Assembly (NCBI RefSeq): GCF_024362805.1
Contig: NZ_CP093299.1
Span: forward strand, 806,001-870,000
From: Salipaludibacillus sp. LMS25
GTDB taxonomy: Bacteria > Bacillota > Bacilli > Bacillales > Salisediminibacteriaceae
Direction: 5' to 3'
Length of the DNA: 64,000 nucleotides
This document shows positions 36,806 through 46,236 of the stretch, one piece after another (positions within the stretch are counted from its first letter, which is position 1; each line of letters opens with the position of its first letter). The notes beneath the pieces are model-generated. The model was given only the letters and a program-made list of their open reading frames with translations, made no database searches and had not been told where the DNA came from. A program made the translations under genes and the position numbers.

Positions 36806-37405
36806 TTATTTAAACCATCCTTTCTCTTTAAATCGGGTAATCGCTTCAATTCGATTGCTTACTTCAAGTTTTTCAAGAATAGAAGAGATATAGTTTCGTA
36901 TTGTACCGTTAGTTAAGTGAAGCTGATTCGCAATTTCTTTTGTACTTTTTCCGTCAGCCATTAAACGAAGAACATCATTTTCACGTTCAGTAAGAGGATT
37001 AGGGGTACTATAAAATTCGTCCACTAGCTCTGGTGCATAAATGCGCCGTCCAGATATGACACTTCGAATCACACTCACAAGCTCTTCACTCGGGCTATCT
37101 TTTAACATGTAGCCATTTACTCCTGCCTTAACCGCTCGTTGAAAATAACCTGTTCGGGCAAAAGTCGTTAAAATGATAACTTTACACGCCATGTCTTTCA
37201 GTTCTTCAGCAGCATCTAGTCCCGTTTTAATTGGCATTTCTATATCCATAATGCATACATCTGGTTGATGCTTATAAACTAACTCTAAAGCATCTTTCCC
37301 ATTACTGGCACTCCCCACAACCGTCATATCTTCTTCTAAATCAAGTAAAGCAGCAAGAGCACCGAGTAACATCTTCTGATCTTCGGCGATAATAATTCGT
37401 ATCAA
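36806..37405 (-). CDS. desR: DesR response regulator
   Basis: 199 residues from TTG 37405. This start has AGAGG 8 nt upstream and places the phospho-acceptor Asp (VCIMDIEMP) at position 54 as in B. subtilis DesR; a GTG three codons earlier is also in frame. Receiver domain 1-120, LuxR-type HTH near 135-190 (GKSTKEIANQLHLTNGTIRNYI), ending EKGWFK like the B. subtilis protein. With DesK it activates the desaturase gene when membrane fluidity falls. Spaced 5 bp after desK. Confidence 0.93.
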   Translation of the reverse strand: MIRIIIAEDQKMLLGALAALLDLEEDMTVVGSASNGKDALELVYKHQPDVCIMDIEMPIKTGLDAAEELKDMACKVIILTTFARTGYFQRAVKAGVNGYMLKDSPSEELVSVIRSVISGRRIYAPELVDEFYSTPNPLTERENDVLRLMADGKSTKEIANQLHLTNGTIRNYISSILEKLEVSNRIEAITRFKEKGWFK

Positions 37406-37410
37406 TTGGT

Positions 37411-38532
37411 TCACCTCTTTCGATGGCTTATAACAGGTACCTTTATGATGACGCTCGTTCCATTAGTATCCTCTATTTTCAAATGCCCGTTTACGAACTC
37501 TAGCCTTTCTTTCATCCCTTGCAAACCGCTATTTTTATCGTAATGTTCGGCGTTTGCTATACCGATCCCATTATCAAAAATGCTAATTATCAATTCTGTT
37601 TTTAACGCCTCTATGGTGAGAGCGCACATGGACGCTTGACTGTGTTTAACAACATTCGTGACCGCTTCTTTCACACACATGCTCACAACATTTTCAATGA
37701 TAAGCGGAACACGTGGGAGTTGATCTGGCTTTTCAAGATGAAAACGAATATTTGCCGCTTGCAAAATTTGTTCTACACGCTGAATTTCATCATTCAGTTT
37801 TGTCCCTCGCATTTCCACAACAAGTTCTCGCACTTCCTTTAAAGCAATTCTAGCTGTCTGCTGAACATCTTTTATCTCAGTCTGTGCTTTTGTTGGATTT
37901 TTTTCAACTAATTTTGCTGCTAAATCACTTTTTAAGCCAATTAAAGAAAGCTTCTGTCCCAGTGTATCATGGAGGTCTCGTGATATACGCTGTCGTTCCT
38001 CTAATTTTACTAATTCGGCAATACGTTTATTTGCATCGTTAAGCTTTCCTTGGAGCTGCTCCTCTTTATTTTTGTTATACGTCCTAACAGGAAGTAGGAT
38101 CACAGCAATAATACTTAGAAAAACAAATGGTAGCTGAGTAATAAAAACACTATGCATAAGAAACCCATAGTAACTCGTTCCAAAGGTGGTAATGAGTAAA
38201 ATAATATATAACGTAAAAAAGGCAACTCTATTTTTGAGGTTGCCGATAAAAAATGCCAGAAATAGAAAAAAATAAATGTAGCCAAACAACAAACTCATGG
38301 CAGTTGAAATGGCAATTTGCATGCTAGCTCCCAAATAAACTAACCACCCATGGGAAGCGAATGATAAGACATAACATAGAAAAAAACCAACGGTCATAAC
38401 AATACCAATCATCGTTTCCCACGTAGAGGAGTCTTGTAAAATAAAATAAAAAGGCAGGATGTAAAAAACGACCCAAACAAAAGGACTAAGTCCCGTGTTT
38501 TTCCGAAATTTTTGCGTCCAATTTTTCATCAT
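37411..38532 (-). CDS. desK: DesK sensor histidine kinase
   Basis: 373 residues: four or five membrane helices in the first 150, then a coiled linker and the HisKA_3 site RISRDLHDTLGQKL. His188 is at the same number as the phosphorylated His of B. subtilis DesK. The ATPase domain at the end has GxGI (DNGIGIANAE) and GLQGMKERL. It senses membrane thickness/fluidity on cooling and phosphorylates DesR. Part of the des-desK-desR locus. Confidence 0.93.
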   Translation of the reverse strand: MMKNWTQKFRKNTGLSPFVWVVFYILPFYFILQDSSTWETMIGIVMTVGFFLCYVLSFASHGWLVYLGASMQIAISTAMSLLFGYIYFFLFLAFFIGNLKNRVAFFTLYIILLITTFGTSYYGFLMHSVFITQLPFVFLSIIAVILLPVRTYNKNKEEQLQGKLNDANKRIAELVKLEERQRISRDLHDTLGQKLSLIGLKSDLAAKLVEKNPTKAQTEIKDVQQTARIALKEVRELVVEMRGTKLNDEIQRVEQILQAANIRFHLEKPDQLPRVPLIIENVVSMCVKEAVTNVVKHSQASMCALTIEALKTELIISIFDNGIGIANAEHYDKNSGLQGMKERLEFVNGHLKIEDTNGTSVIIKVPVISHRKR

Positions 38533-38632
38533 CCCACCTCTTTTCCATTTATAGCGTCTTTTGTTCCTCTATATTATAGCTTATATGAGGCGTTATATAG
38601 GCATGTTTTCCCCTTATTACCGCTCACTTCAC

Positions 38633-39649
38633 CTATACTAAGTCCGTTTTCTTCATCACTAACTTCTTGGCTTCTTTAAACGTGACAAAAGAATTTGTCG
38701 TTTCATCCCAAAGACGATAGCGTAATGATTTGAAGCTCGTTGCAATCGTAATTGTCGTTGCTTTTTGGAGAGGTGGTGTAGCTTTATGCGCTTTCTCCAA
38801 ATTATAGTTAGGAACTCTCGGACTTAAGTGATGGACATGATGAAAACCGATGTTACCTGTAATCCATTGCAACACCTTTGGAAGCTTATAGTAAGAGCTT
38901 CCTTCCACAGCTGCCTGTACGTAACTCCATTCGTCATCATGTTCAAAATACGTATCTTCAAATTGATGCTGGACGTAAAATAACCAAATACCTAACATGC
39001 CAGAAACAAGTAGGATCGGTCCTTGAATTAATAAAAAGGACTGCCAACCAATAGCCCAACATAATGCCCCGTACAAAGCTACGATAGACACATTTGTCAC
39101 ATACGTATTAAGCCTTTCTTTACGTTTTGCGCCTTTTACGTTAAAGCGATAATCAATACAAAAGACTGCAAGGGGACCAAGCCCTAGCATGACAACAGGA
39201 TTTCTATAAAGGCGATAAGCTATTTTTCGCCAGATGGAGGCTGCTGCATATTCTTCAATCGTTAAAAGCCACATGTCTCCTGTGCCACGTTTATCAAGGT
39301 TACTGCTCGTTGCATGGTGAATGTTATGACTATTTTTCCATTGTTGGTAGGGAACCAATGTTAGAATTCCTGTGATTGTTCCAAGTATATCATTCGCTTT
39401 GCGATTTTTAAAAAAAGATTGGTGACAACAATCATGAAAAATGATAAAGGTACGAACTACAAAACCCGCTGCTATAATGAGTAAAGGGATTGTTAGCCAA
39501 TAGGATATTGCAAGGCTTAAATAAGCTCCATACCACAAGATGAAAAGGGGGCCTAACGTATTTATCATTTGAATGATGCTCATCTTTCGTTCTGTTCTTT
39601 CAAAAGGTGCCATCTCTTTCTTTAACTTAACAATACTTTCTTTACTCAA
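38633..39649 (-). CDS. des: Acyl-lipid desaturase Des
   Basis: About 338 residues. Three histidine boxes bind the di-iron centre: HDCCH, HNIHH and HHVHH, between paired membrane helices. It introduces a double bond into phospholipid acyl chains at low temperature. The start is TTG 39649, with AGGAGG 8 nt upstream; the upstream in-frame GTG at 39682 would place that ribosome site inside the gene. A DesR-type operator and a TATACT box lie upstream. Confidence 0.92.
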   Translation of the reverse strand: MSKESIVKLKKEMAPFERTERKMSIIQMINTLGPLFILWYGAYLSLAISYWLTIPLLIIAAGFVVRTFIIFHDCCHQSFFKNRKANDILGTITGILTLVPYQQWKNSHNIHHATSSNLDKRGTGDMWLLTIEEYAAASIWRKIAYRLYRNPVVMLGLGPLAVFCIDYRFNVKGAKRKERLNTYVTNVSIVALYGALCWAIGWQSFLLIQGPILLVSGMLGIWLFYVQHQFEDTYFEHDDEWSYVQAAVEGSSYYKLPKVLQWITGNIGFHHVHHLSPRVPNYNLEKAHKATPPLQKATTITIATSFKSLRYRLWDETTNSFVTFKEAKKLVMKKTDLV

Positions 39650-39700
39650 GGCACTCGCCTCCTGAACAATTTTAAAGGACACATTTTTGTCACTTTTATT

Positions 39701-39769
39701 AGTATACCTACCGCCTGATTCCCATATAAGTCACAAGCGTCAGATAAATGATATGACAAATGTCATATC
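39701..39769 (-). promoter_or_regulatory. des promoter with putative DesR operator
   Basis: GATATGACA and TGTCATATC form a perfect 9-bp inverted repeat around AA (39750-39769). A TATACT -10 box lies at 39701-39706 with no good -35, as expected for a promoter needing an activator. The site lies about 100 bp upstream of the des start. Confidence 0.6.
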
Positions 39770-40010
39770 GACAAATTGGTGAAGCGCCTTTTCGCTTCTA
39801 ACTCTATCTCCCCCATGAATAGTTAACCATAACCGTCAATAAACGCCCTTTTAATTGTCATAAAATTTTCATAATTAAAACCAATTATCATAGGCTGGTG
39901 ATAATTGTTATTGTCATGACACTTTTGTGTTGATACGATCTGTATAGGTCATGTTAAGTAAACATATTCTTACCATTGACCTCTACTGACATAATAAGAG
40001 GGTGAGTTTA

Positions 40011-40988
40011 ATGGAATTACCACAACTAAAAATCGCACAGATGAAACCGAAAGTACCGATCATTCAAGGGGGAATGGGGGTAGGTATATCCCTCAGTGGC
40101 CTAGCAGCAGCCGTTGCAAACGCTGGGGGAATCGGTATCATTTCTGGAACAGGTATTCCGATCGAGGAAATGAAAAGCCACATTAGAAGAGCTCGCGAAT
40201 TAACGCAAGGTATCGGCTATATAGGTGTAAATGTTCTGTATGCCATGACAGATTTTGCTGACACGATGAAAGCTGCCCTTGAAGAGAAAGTTGACTTTAT
40301 AATTTCAGGTGCTGGTATATCTAGAGATATGTATGCCTGGGGGAAAGCATACGACACACCTGTTATTTCCATTGTTTCTTCTGGAAAATTAGCAAAAATG
40401 TCTCAACGATTAGGAGCGTCTGCTGTCGTTGTCGAAGGATTTGAAGCCGGAGGGCATTTAGGTACAGACCGGCCACTTTTTGATATATTGCCGGAAGTCG
40501 TCAAATCCGTTGATATTCCAGTTATTGCTGCTGGTGGTATCATTAATGGCAACGATGTCAAAAAAGCGTTATCTTTGGGAGCATCTGGCGTCCAAATGGG
40601 TTCCCGATTCGTTGCTAGCACTGAATGTGATGCTCCGCAATCTTTCAAAGAAAAGTATCTTTCTAGTAAAGAAGGGGACACCACTTTAATAACGTCTGTC
40701 GTTGGTTTAGAGGGCCGTGCCATTAGAAATACATTTACAAACAAAATAAGCGATGGAAAGAAAGTGAAAATTGATAAATGTGTGTCATGTTTAAAAAAGT
40801 GTTCACATCGCTTTTGTATTTTAGATTCTTTGTTAAAATCTCAGTCGGGCGATGCCGAAGAAGGTCTTGTCTTTAGCGGATCTCGCGTTCATGAAATCAA
40901 TGATATACTTCCTGTGAAAAAAATAATTGAGAACATTAAGCAAGAGTACTGGGATTTAACGCGTGCAATTTCTAATCAAACTAATTAG
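40011..40988 (+). CDS. Nitronate monooxygenase / FabK-like FMN enzyme
   Basis: 325 residues: N-terminal PIIQGGMGVGIS, phosphate-binding VIAAGGIINGNDV and GASGVQMGSRFVAS are typical of the 2-nitropropane dioxygenase/NMO and FabK (enoyl-ACP reductase) flavoprotein family. A cysteine-rich segment CVSCLKKCSHRFC near residue 260 could bind a metal or Fe-S cluster. The ATG at 40011 follows GAGGGTGAG. It is divergent from the desaturase gene. Either nitronate detoxification or an FabK-type role is possible; the extra cysteines favour a non-FabK subgroup. Confidence 0.8.
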   Translation: MELPQLKIAQMKPKVPIIQGGMGVGISLSGLAAAVANAGGIGIISGTGIPIEEMKSHIRRARELTQGIGYIGVNVLYAMTDFADTMKAALEEKVDFIISGAGISRDMYAWGKAYDTPVISIVSSGKLAKMSQRLGASAVVVEGFEAGGHLGTDRPLFDILPEVVKSVDIPVIAAGGIINGNDVKKALSLGASGVQMGSRFVASTECDAPQSFKEKYLSSKEGDTTLITSVVGLEGRAIRNTFTNKISDGKKVKIDKCVSCLKKCSHRFCILDSLLKSQSGDAEEGLVFSGSRVHEINDILPVKKIIENIKQEYWDLTRAISNQTN

Positions 40989-41229
40989 CTAAATCAGGTT
41001 CTACGTCCAATGTTGGGGTGGAAGGTTCTTTCTCCCCCCAACAAATATTATAGAGCCTCACAAGCACCATCAACAGCGACCTTTTCACCGCTTTTATGAC
41101 ATGCGGCAATAGAAAGGTCGCTGTTAATTTAGGATCAATTTCACTTAGTAATGTTAACAGCCTAACTTTAGTCCCAAAAGCCATCTCTTTAACAATGTCA
41201 CCTGATTCTCCTGTTACATACTCACACAA
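40981..41229 (-). CDS. Doubtful small hypothetical protein
   Basis: 82 codons, starting with TTG directly at AAAGGGG (no spacing) and overlapping the end of the NMO gene by 8 bp. There is one hydrophobic stretch and no recognisable motif. The region also forms a 10-bp stem (AGCGACCTTT/AAAGGTCGCT near 41077-41125), so it may be non-coding. Listed for completeness. Confidence 0.2.
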   Translation of the reverse strand: MCEYVTGESGDIVKEMAFGTKVRLLTLLSEIDPKLTATFLLPHVIKAVKRSLLMVLVRLYNICWGEKEPSTPTLDVEPDLAN

Positions 41230-41286
41230 CCCCTTTGTTCAATTCACCTTCCAGCAAAGGAAATGGTAGTATATGGTTAACCTATG

Positions 41287-41478
41287 TTATACATGGAGGA
41301 GTTAGTATGACACATCCATGGCCTTGTTAATAAAGAGGTTAATCAGTGGATTATTCACCAATTGATGAAGGTATGTTGGCGAAAGGGACGACTATTCTAG
41401 CAGCCACAGCTTTTAACTTTTTAATGAGATGACCTGATGGTACAACGTGTTCCTATAGTGGAACACGTTTCTTTTTAT
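41287..41478 (+). ncRNA. Possible short transcript with a 7-codon ORF and strong terminator
   Basis: GGAGGAG is followed by ATG ACA CAT CCA TGG then Pro-Cys-stop (41307-41330). About 115 bp later a perfect terminator occurs (AACGTGTTCC TATAGT GGAACACGTT TCTTTTT, 41444-41478). A promoter-like TATAC box precedes the ribosome site. It may be a decayed small gene (an SPIDEGMLAKGTTILAATAF stretch is readable in another frame, 41352-41428) or a small RNA or leader peptide. Confidence 0.35.
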
Positions 41479-41566
41479 ATAGACGTTTTCCCCATTGTCT
41501 ATATACTCTTTACTGAGCAAAGGAAGACGGTAATAATAAATAGTGTAAGACCACAAAGGAGGGCGA

Positions 41567-41641
41567 GTGGTGTTTAAAAGACACGATACGTTAGCACAAA
41601 TCGAGACAACGGAGACTTTCTCCTCTAGAAAACTTGCTTAA
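41567..41641 (+). CDS. Possible 24-codon small ORF
   Basis: AAAGGAGGGCGA precedes a GTG GTG start (41567 or 41570) of a short basic peptide (FKRHDTLAQIETTE...). The ribosome site is excellent; nothing else supports it. May be the remnant of a longer gene. Confidence 0.3.
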   Translation: MVFKRHDTLAQIETTETFSSRKLA

Positions 41642-41743
41642 AGACATTTAGTTTTTATCATCACGGGCATGCCTACAGTGCAAATCAAAGCTTAAGAAGA
41701 AACCAGCTCCTTAAAAAATAAGGAATGTGTGCATCACACTAAT

Positions 41744-42466
41744 TCATAACTTTTCAAACACTATCTTCCCCAGCGTTTCAATTAAATAGAGAACAGGGAG
41801 CTGGGTCGTCACATTCGAAATATCATTAAATTCGGTGTTGATGTAATACGCTAATGGGTAGTCAGATAACTGTGCTACTGTACAGCTTTTGGTATTCGTA
41901 ATACTTACAATCGTGGCACCTTCTTCTCGAAAGCGATGTAGCTTGGAAATAATGTGCTCGGTTTCACCAGAGACAGACAAAATAATAGCGAGACTATGAC
42001 GTATTTGCTTTCCGTTTATCGGATAAAATGGATCACTTATAGCTGACGAAAACGTGTTTAAGCTTGAAAAATAGCGAGCACCGTACTCCGCTAGTATGCC
42101 TGAACTGCCACTTCCGATAAAGACAACTTGTGAGGAAGATACTATTTCATCTGCTATGGCACTTAATTGAGCCTGATAATCTGATTTCAATGTCCGTTCC
42201 AAAAATTCATTCATTGATTCATAACTATGATTTAACCATTTCGTTTCCGTTTTCTCTAAATAAAGCTTTAACTTAGTTTTAAATTCTGAAAAACCGTCAC
42301 AATCAAGCTTCTTACAGAAACGTAAAATGGTCGTTGGAGAAACATGTGTCACTTCTGCCAGTTCTCTAATTCGCATATAAGCTACTTTTTCGCCATGAGC
42401 TAGTATGTATTGATATAACAGTGTATCTAAGTCAGAGAACTGGGCAAGCTGCTTCGGTGTAAACAT
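41744..42466 (-). CDS. RpiR/MurR-family transcriptional regulator with SIS domain
   Basis: 240 residues. The N-terminal HTH_6 domain (TPTTILRFCKKLDCDGFSEFK-like, about 40-65) is followed by a sugar-isomerase (SIS) sensor (VFIGSGSSGILAEY, SVSGETEHIISKL). Such proteins sense sugar phosphates. It diverges from the GH4 6-phospho-glycosidase gene with 150 bp between, which makes that gene its likely target and a 6-phospho-beta-glucoside the likely effector. Confidence 0.88.
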   Translation of the reverse strand: MFTPKQLAQFSDLDTLLYQYILAHGEKVAYMRIRELAEVTHVSPTTILRFCKKLDCDGFSEFKTKLKLYLEKTETKWLNHSYESMNEFLERTLKSDYQAQLSAIADEIVSSSQVVFIGSGSSGILAEYGARYFSSLNTFSSAISDPFYPINGKQIRHSLAIILSVSGETEHIISKLHRFREEGATIVSITNTKSCTVAQLSDYPLAYYINTEFNDISNVTTQLPVLYLIETLGKIVFEKL

Positions 42467-42618
42467 TTAGCATCGTCCTTTTTACATTGACTTACGTCAT
42501 ATTATCATGATTTAAGTGTCTTTTTAACGTATATACGCTTGTCTTACTTTTCTATTATACAAATGAAATGGCTTTCGTACATCTCATCTTACCCTAAAAG
42601 ATTAAAGGAGTGTTGAAC

Positions 42619-43935
42619 ATGGCTAAAACAGGCTTAAAAATTGCAACTATTGGTGGGGGTTCCAGCTATACACCAGAATTAGTCGAAGGATTTATTAAAC
42701 GATATGACTCATTACCGATCAGTGAGTTATGGTTACTTGATATTCCAGAAGGAGAAGAAAAACTGACTATCGTGGGTAATCTTGCAAAACGAATGGTAGA
42801 AGAAGCTGGCGTTCCCATGACGATTCATCTCACACTTGACCGTGAAAAAGCATTAAAAGACGCCGATTTCGTCACAACTCAATTTCGTGTCGGCCTGCTT
42901 GATGCCCGTGCTAAAGACGAACGAATTCCATTGAAGTACGATGTGATCGGACAGGAAACAAATGGACCAGGCGGACTTTTTAAAGGGTTAAGAACTATTC
43001 CGGTGATTCTCGATATCATTCAAGACATGGAACGCCTATGTCCCCATGCATGGTTAATTAATTTCACAAATCCTGCCGGCATGGTTACAGAAGCCATTTA
43101 CAGACATTCTAACTGGCGCAAAGTCGTTGGACTATGTAACGTACCCGTAGGAATTAAAATGGGGGTGGCTAAAGCTCTCGAAGTGGAGGCAAATAGAGTA
43201 CACGTTGACTTTGCCGGCTTAAACCATATGGTATACGGCATGGACGTTTATTTAGACGGCAAGTGTGTCACAGAAGACGTTATTAATAAAATAACGTCAG
43301 GAGATTCCTCAATGACGATGAAAAACATCGTTGACATCGGATGGGAACCTGGATTTTTGAAAGCATTAAATATGCTTCCTTGTCCATACCATCGTTATTA
43401 CTATAAAACGTCTGATATGTTGGCAGAAGAAAAGAAAAACGCAGCCGAAGAAGGAACTCGGGCAGAAGTTGTTCAAAAATTGGAAAAAGAGCTCTTTGAA
43501 CTATATAAAGATGAAACTTTGCGTACCAAACCTGAACAACTAGAAAAACGCGGTGGTGCTTATTATAGTGACGCAGCTTGTAATCTTATCGATTCCATTT
43601 ATAATGATCGTGGTGATATTCAACCTGTCAATACGTTAAATAAAGGGGCGATTGGCAGTATACCAGATGATTCTGCTGTCGAAGTAAACTGCATCATTAC
43701 GAAGGATGGCCCTAAACCGTTAGCAGTTGGCGATCTTCCTGTCTCTGTCAGAGGGCTTGTACAACAAATTAAATCTTTCGAACGCATTGCTGCTGAAGCG
43801 GCAGTTAGTGGCGACTATGATCAAGCATTGCTGGCAATGACGATCAATCCACTTGTCCCATCTGATACAACCGCTAAACTTATACTGGACGAGATGCTGG
43901 AAGCTCACAAAGACTATTTACCTCAATTTCAGTAA
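42619..43935 (+). CDS. GH4 6-phospho-beta-glucosidase (LicH-like)
   Basis: 438 residues. NAD-binding ATIGGGSSYTPEL at the N-terminus, GQETNGPGG, NFTNPAG, metal-ligand Cys in GLCNVPVG and His in AGLNHMVYG: the GH4 fold using NAD+ and Mn2+. It hydrolyses phosphorylated beta-glucosides delivered by a PTS. The start is ATG 42619, with AAAGGAG about 8 nt upstream. No PTS gene is adjacent, so uptake must be encoded elsewhere. Likely controlled by the divergent RpiR regulator. Confidence 0.9.
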   Translation: MAKTGLKIATIGGGSSYTPELVEGFIKRYDSLPISELWLLDIPEGEEKLTIVGNLAKRMVEEAGVPMTIHLTLDREKALKDADFVTTQFRVGLLDARAKDERIPLKYDVIGQETNGPGGLFKGLRTIPVILDIIQDMERLCPHAWLINFTNPAGMVTEAIYRHSNWRKVVGLCNVPVGIKMGVAKALEVEANRVHVDFAGLNHMVYGMDVYLDGKCVTEDVINKITSGDSSMTMKNIVDIGWEPGFLKALNMLPCPYHRYYYKTSDMLAEEKKNAAEEGTRAEVVQKLEKELFELYKDETLRTKPEQLEKRGGAYYSDAACNLIDSIYNDRGDIQPVNTLNKGAIGSIPDDSAVEVNCIITKDGPKPLAVGDLPVSVRGLVQQIKSFERIAAEAAVSGDYDQALLAMTINPLVPSDTTAKLILDEMLEAHKDYLPQFQ

Positions 43936-44101
43936 GTCCCTACGGGAGGCCCATCAACAGTGAAAGGCTTCCCTTTTCTAGTCAAAATTGACCTCATGAT
44001 GATGGTCAAAAATCTTCGTCTTTTACTTTTAATGGAGCCTACACTCGTCTCTTATTGGCTCTGTCACAATTGGTGGAAGACACTACACCTTATTAGTGTA
44101 T

Positions 44102-45610
44102 TTAAAGACCGTCATGATTATCTATCCATTTCACGATACGTTCTCTAGCAAAACGGGGATAAACCCATAAATCAGGCTCTATGCCAACTGCCTCCTTTTC
44201 CAAAAATTGCGGGTGATAGCGTAACATACTAGGTATACTCACTTTCGCTCCTGAATGAGGAAGTTCTATATGTTGGTTATTTCCTGAACTCATGGCACCT
44301 CCACTAGGTGCCCCTACGATGTAAACGTCGGGATGCTGCCGTAAATAGGCCACAAGTATTTCAGCGGCTGCACTCGTCGCTTCATCGATTATAATATAAA
44401 TTGTCTTATCAAGTTCAGTTAAGTCACCTGTCTTCATCTCTTCAATCTGCCATTCCCAATGAGTCTCATCCTCATATTCATTAATGTTAAAAGGGTCTTC
44501 AGCATCTAAAAGGCCTTCCCATTCGACTCCCGCTTCTCTGTTCCTTTCTACTTTATCATTTAAGAAAGTGAGCGTAGCAGGTGTAATTAATTGAGCAGAA
44601 TAGCTTTTTATACTCGGTTCTTGGGATGTCAACCTCTTGTACCATTCTTGCGCAAACTTAATGTGTCCCTGATTGTTATTTCGTAAATCAAGGATGAAAG
44701 TTGGTGCTTCAGCTACTTGATCCGCTGATTCTAACATATCTTCATAGCTATGAGAATCTTCTTTATAAATCAACATATTTCTTAACTGAATGATTGGTAT
44801 TTCCTCGTCTTCATAAATATCAAACGATGTGTCTCTTAATCGGTCTAATCCAGATCGGCGTACTGCCACCTCTATCGTTTCTTGATTTTCCATGGCAATT
44901 TCCCATGAGTGTTGCGATAACTCATCTGTATACACACCTGGAAAATAGACTAGTTCCCCCTCAAAATTGAGACTAGGGAGCAAATATGCATCAGGCTCAT
45001 CCCCATTGATGGTTACGACCTTGTCCTTTTTCTGATGATCTTTATAAAGCCAGTAAGTTCCCTGATCATCTTTCACAAAGGTCACTTCCTCTGTAATAAA
45101 AAACTGATGCTCACGGTCAAAAAATGGGGAACCATCAATTGATATCTGTTGATCGGTTATAAAAGCATAATGATCGCTAATAAGGGCAATAAACTCATCA
45201 TAATTAACCTCTTCCCCTTCAGCATACTCGCCTTCAATGGTCTCTGTTAATTGCTCATGTGCTTGATTAAAACTGTCTTTACCACCATACACCTCATATA
45301 ATGCATAAGACTGAGACCACAATTCATTCAATACATGAATATCCAGTAACATCTCTTCTTTTGTAACTGTCTCCGCTCTGTCATCAGAAATTCGTAGCAT
45401 ATTTAGGTCATCTCGCTCAATCCCATTATCATTATCTTCAAAATTATATAAGTAATTGTGGATATCACTTCCCGAAACTGATTCAAAAAAACGATCTTCG
45501 CTAGTAGCCTCACGAAGTTTCTCTATGTCACTTAGCGGTTCTACTACTGATTCACTGCATCCAGCTACAAGGCTACATAGAATAAGAAGGCTAATTATAC
45601 ATGTTATCAT
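44102..45610 (-). CDS. S41-like peptidase domain lipoprotein
   Basis: 502 residues. Lipobox LVAGC at the N-terminus predicts lipid anchoring. The C-terminal half has the tail-specific protease (S41) core: FILDLRNNNQG, then IIIDEATSAAAEILVAYL with the candidate nucleophile Ser, then VGAPSGGAM. No PDZ domain is evident and the N-terminal 250 residues are acidic and unrecognised. The ATG at 45610 follows GGGAGGG. Stands alone. Could be a degenerate or specialised family member; the catalytic Lys should be checked. Confidence 0.75.
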   Translation of the reverse strand: MITCIISLLILCSLVAGCSESVVEPLSDIEKLREATSEDRFFESVSGSDIHNYLYNFEDNDNGIERDDLNMLRISDDRAETVTKEEMLLDIHVLNELWSQSYALYEVYGGKDSFNQAHEQLTETIEGEYAEGEEVNYDEFIALISDHYAFITDQQISIDGSPFFDREHQFFITEEVTFVKDDQGTYWLYKDHQKKDKVVTINGDEPDAYLLPSLNFEGELVYFPGVYTDELSQHSWEIAMENQETIEVAVRRSGLDRLRDTSFDIYEDEEIPIIQLRNMLIYKEDSHSYEDMLESADQVAEAPTFILDLRNNNQGHIKFAQEWYKRLTSQEPSIKSYSAQLITPATLTFLNDKVERNREAGVEWEGLLDAEDPFNINEYEDETHWEWQIEEMKTGDLTELDKTIYIIIDEATSAAAEILVAYLRQHPDVYIVGAPSGGAMSSGNNQHIELPHSGAKVSIPSMLRYHPQFLEKEAVGIEPDLWVYPRFARERIVKWIDNHDGL

Positions 45611-45783
45611 TCACGTTCCCTCCCTTCTATCATTACGAATGAACTTATAAAAAAGTTTCTCTTAGTCACGCTTTTAACGCCATATTTTTTAAAAAATAGA
45701 AAATGTCACTTCCTATACTTAACGAGTGCTTTACAGACGGTCTATCATCAAGTGTTAAATTCTGGCTCCATTCTTAGCATGTA

Positions 45784-45808
45784 AGAAAAGCTCGCCACTA
45801 GGCGAGCC
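45784..45808 (-). terminator. Terminator of the 118-residue gene
   Basis: GCTCGCC ACTA GGCGAGC hairpin with a TTTTCTT run in the minus-strand RNA. Confidence 0.75.
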
Positions 45809-45879
45809 AAAATAAACTATCAAATTCTTACATCATCACCTTTAGTATGAACGTAACTGTTGAAGTAGGCACTTGACAA

Positions 45880-46236
45880 TTAAGGAGAACCATTTATCTC
45901 AGGATCAATATACGCATTCGCTTCCTTTAGCTTATTAAATGCTTCTTTAAATTCCTCTTTTGAAACAGTAACTTCCACAATGTGAGTAAACGTCTCGCTC
46001 TTATTACTTCCCATATTCCCCATTTCTTCCACACTACCTAAAAAGCCAGGTGCTCCAAAGTTCCCCATACCGCTTCCCGTACTACCTAAATTAGCTACAG
46101 GGAAAAGAATTAATTTATTCCTATCTTCTGGAAGTTCATCCACTACTACGTTGGAAATAGACATTTTCTGCAAATGTGCTACTGCTTTTTCAGCATCATT
46201 CTCAGTTTTGAAATACGCTTGAATCTTTTGACTCAT
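45880..46236 (-). CDS. Small stress-type protein of unknown function
   Basis: 118 residues. The N-terminal segment (KIQAYFKTENDAEKAVAHLQKM) and the C-terminal ferredoxin-like half (VEVTVSKEEFKEAFNKLKEA) flank a glycine-rich middle (LGSTGSGMGNFGAPGFLG). The pattern recalls general-stress YflT/GSP17M-like proteins, but the match is weak. The ATG follows AAAGGAG. Monocistronic. Confidence 0.55.
   Translation of the reverse strand: MSQKIQAYFKTENDAEKAVAHLQKMSISNVVVDELPEDRNKLILFPVANLGSTGSGMGNFGAPGFLGSVEEMGNMGSNKSETFTHIVEVTVSKEEFKEAFNKLKEANAYIDPEINGSP

Noticed and set aside
40403..40744. 113-codon minus-strand open frame in the NMO gene
   Set aside because: Shadow of the conserved flavoprotein frame, no start signals.
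43960..44148. 62-codon plus-strand open frame after the GH4 gene
   Set aside because: Overlaps the end of the S41-like gene on the other strand and has no ribosome site or motif.
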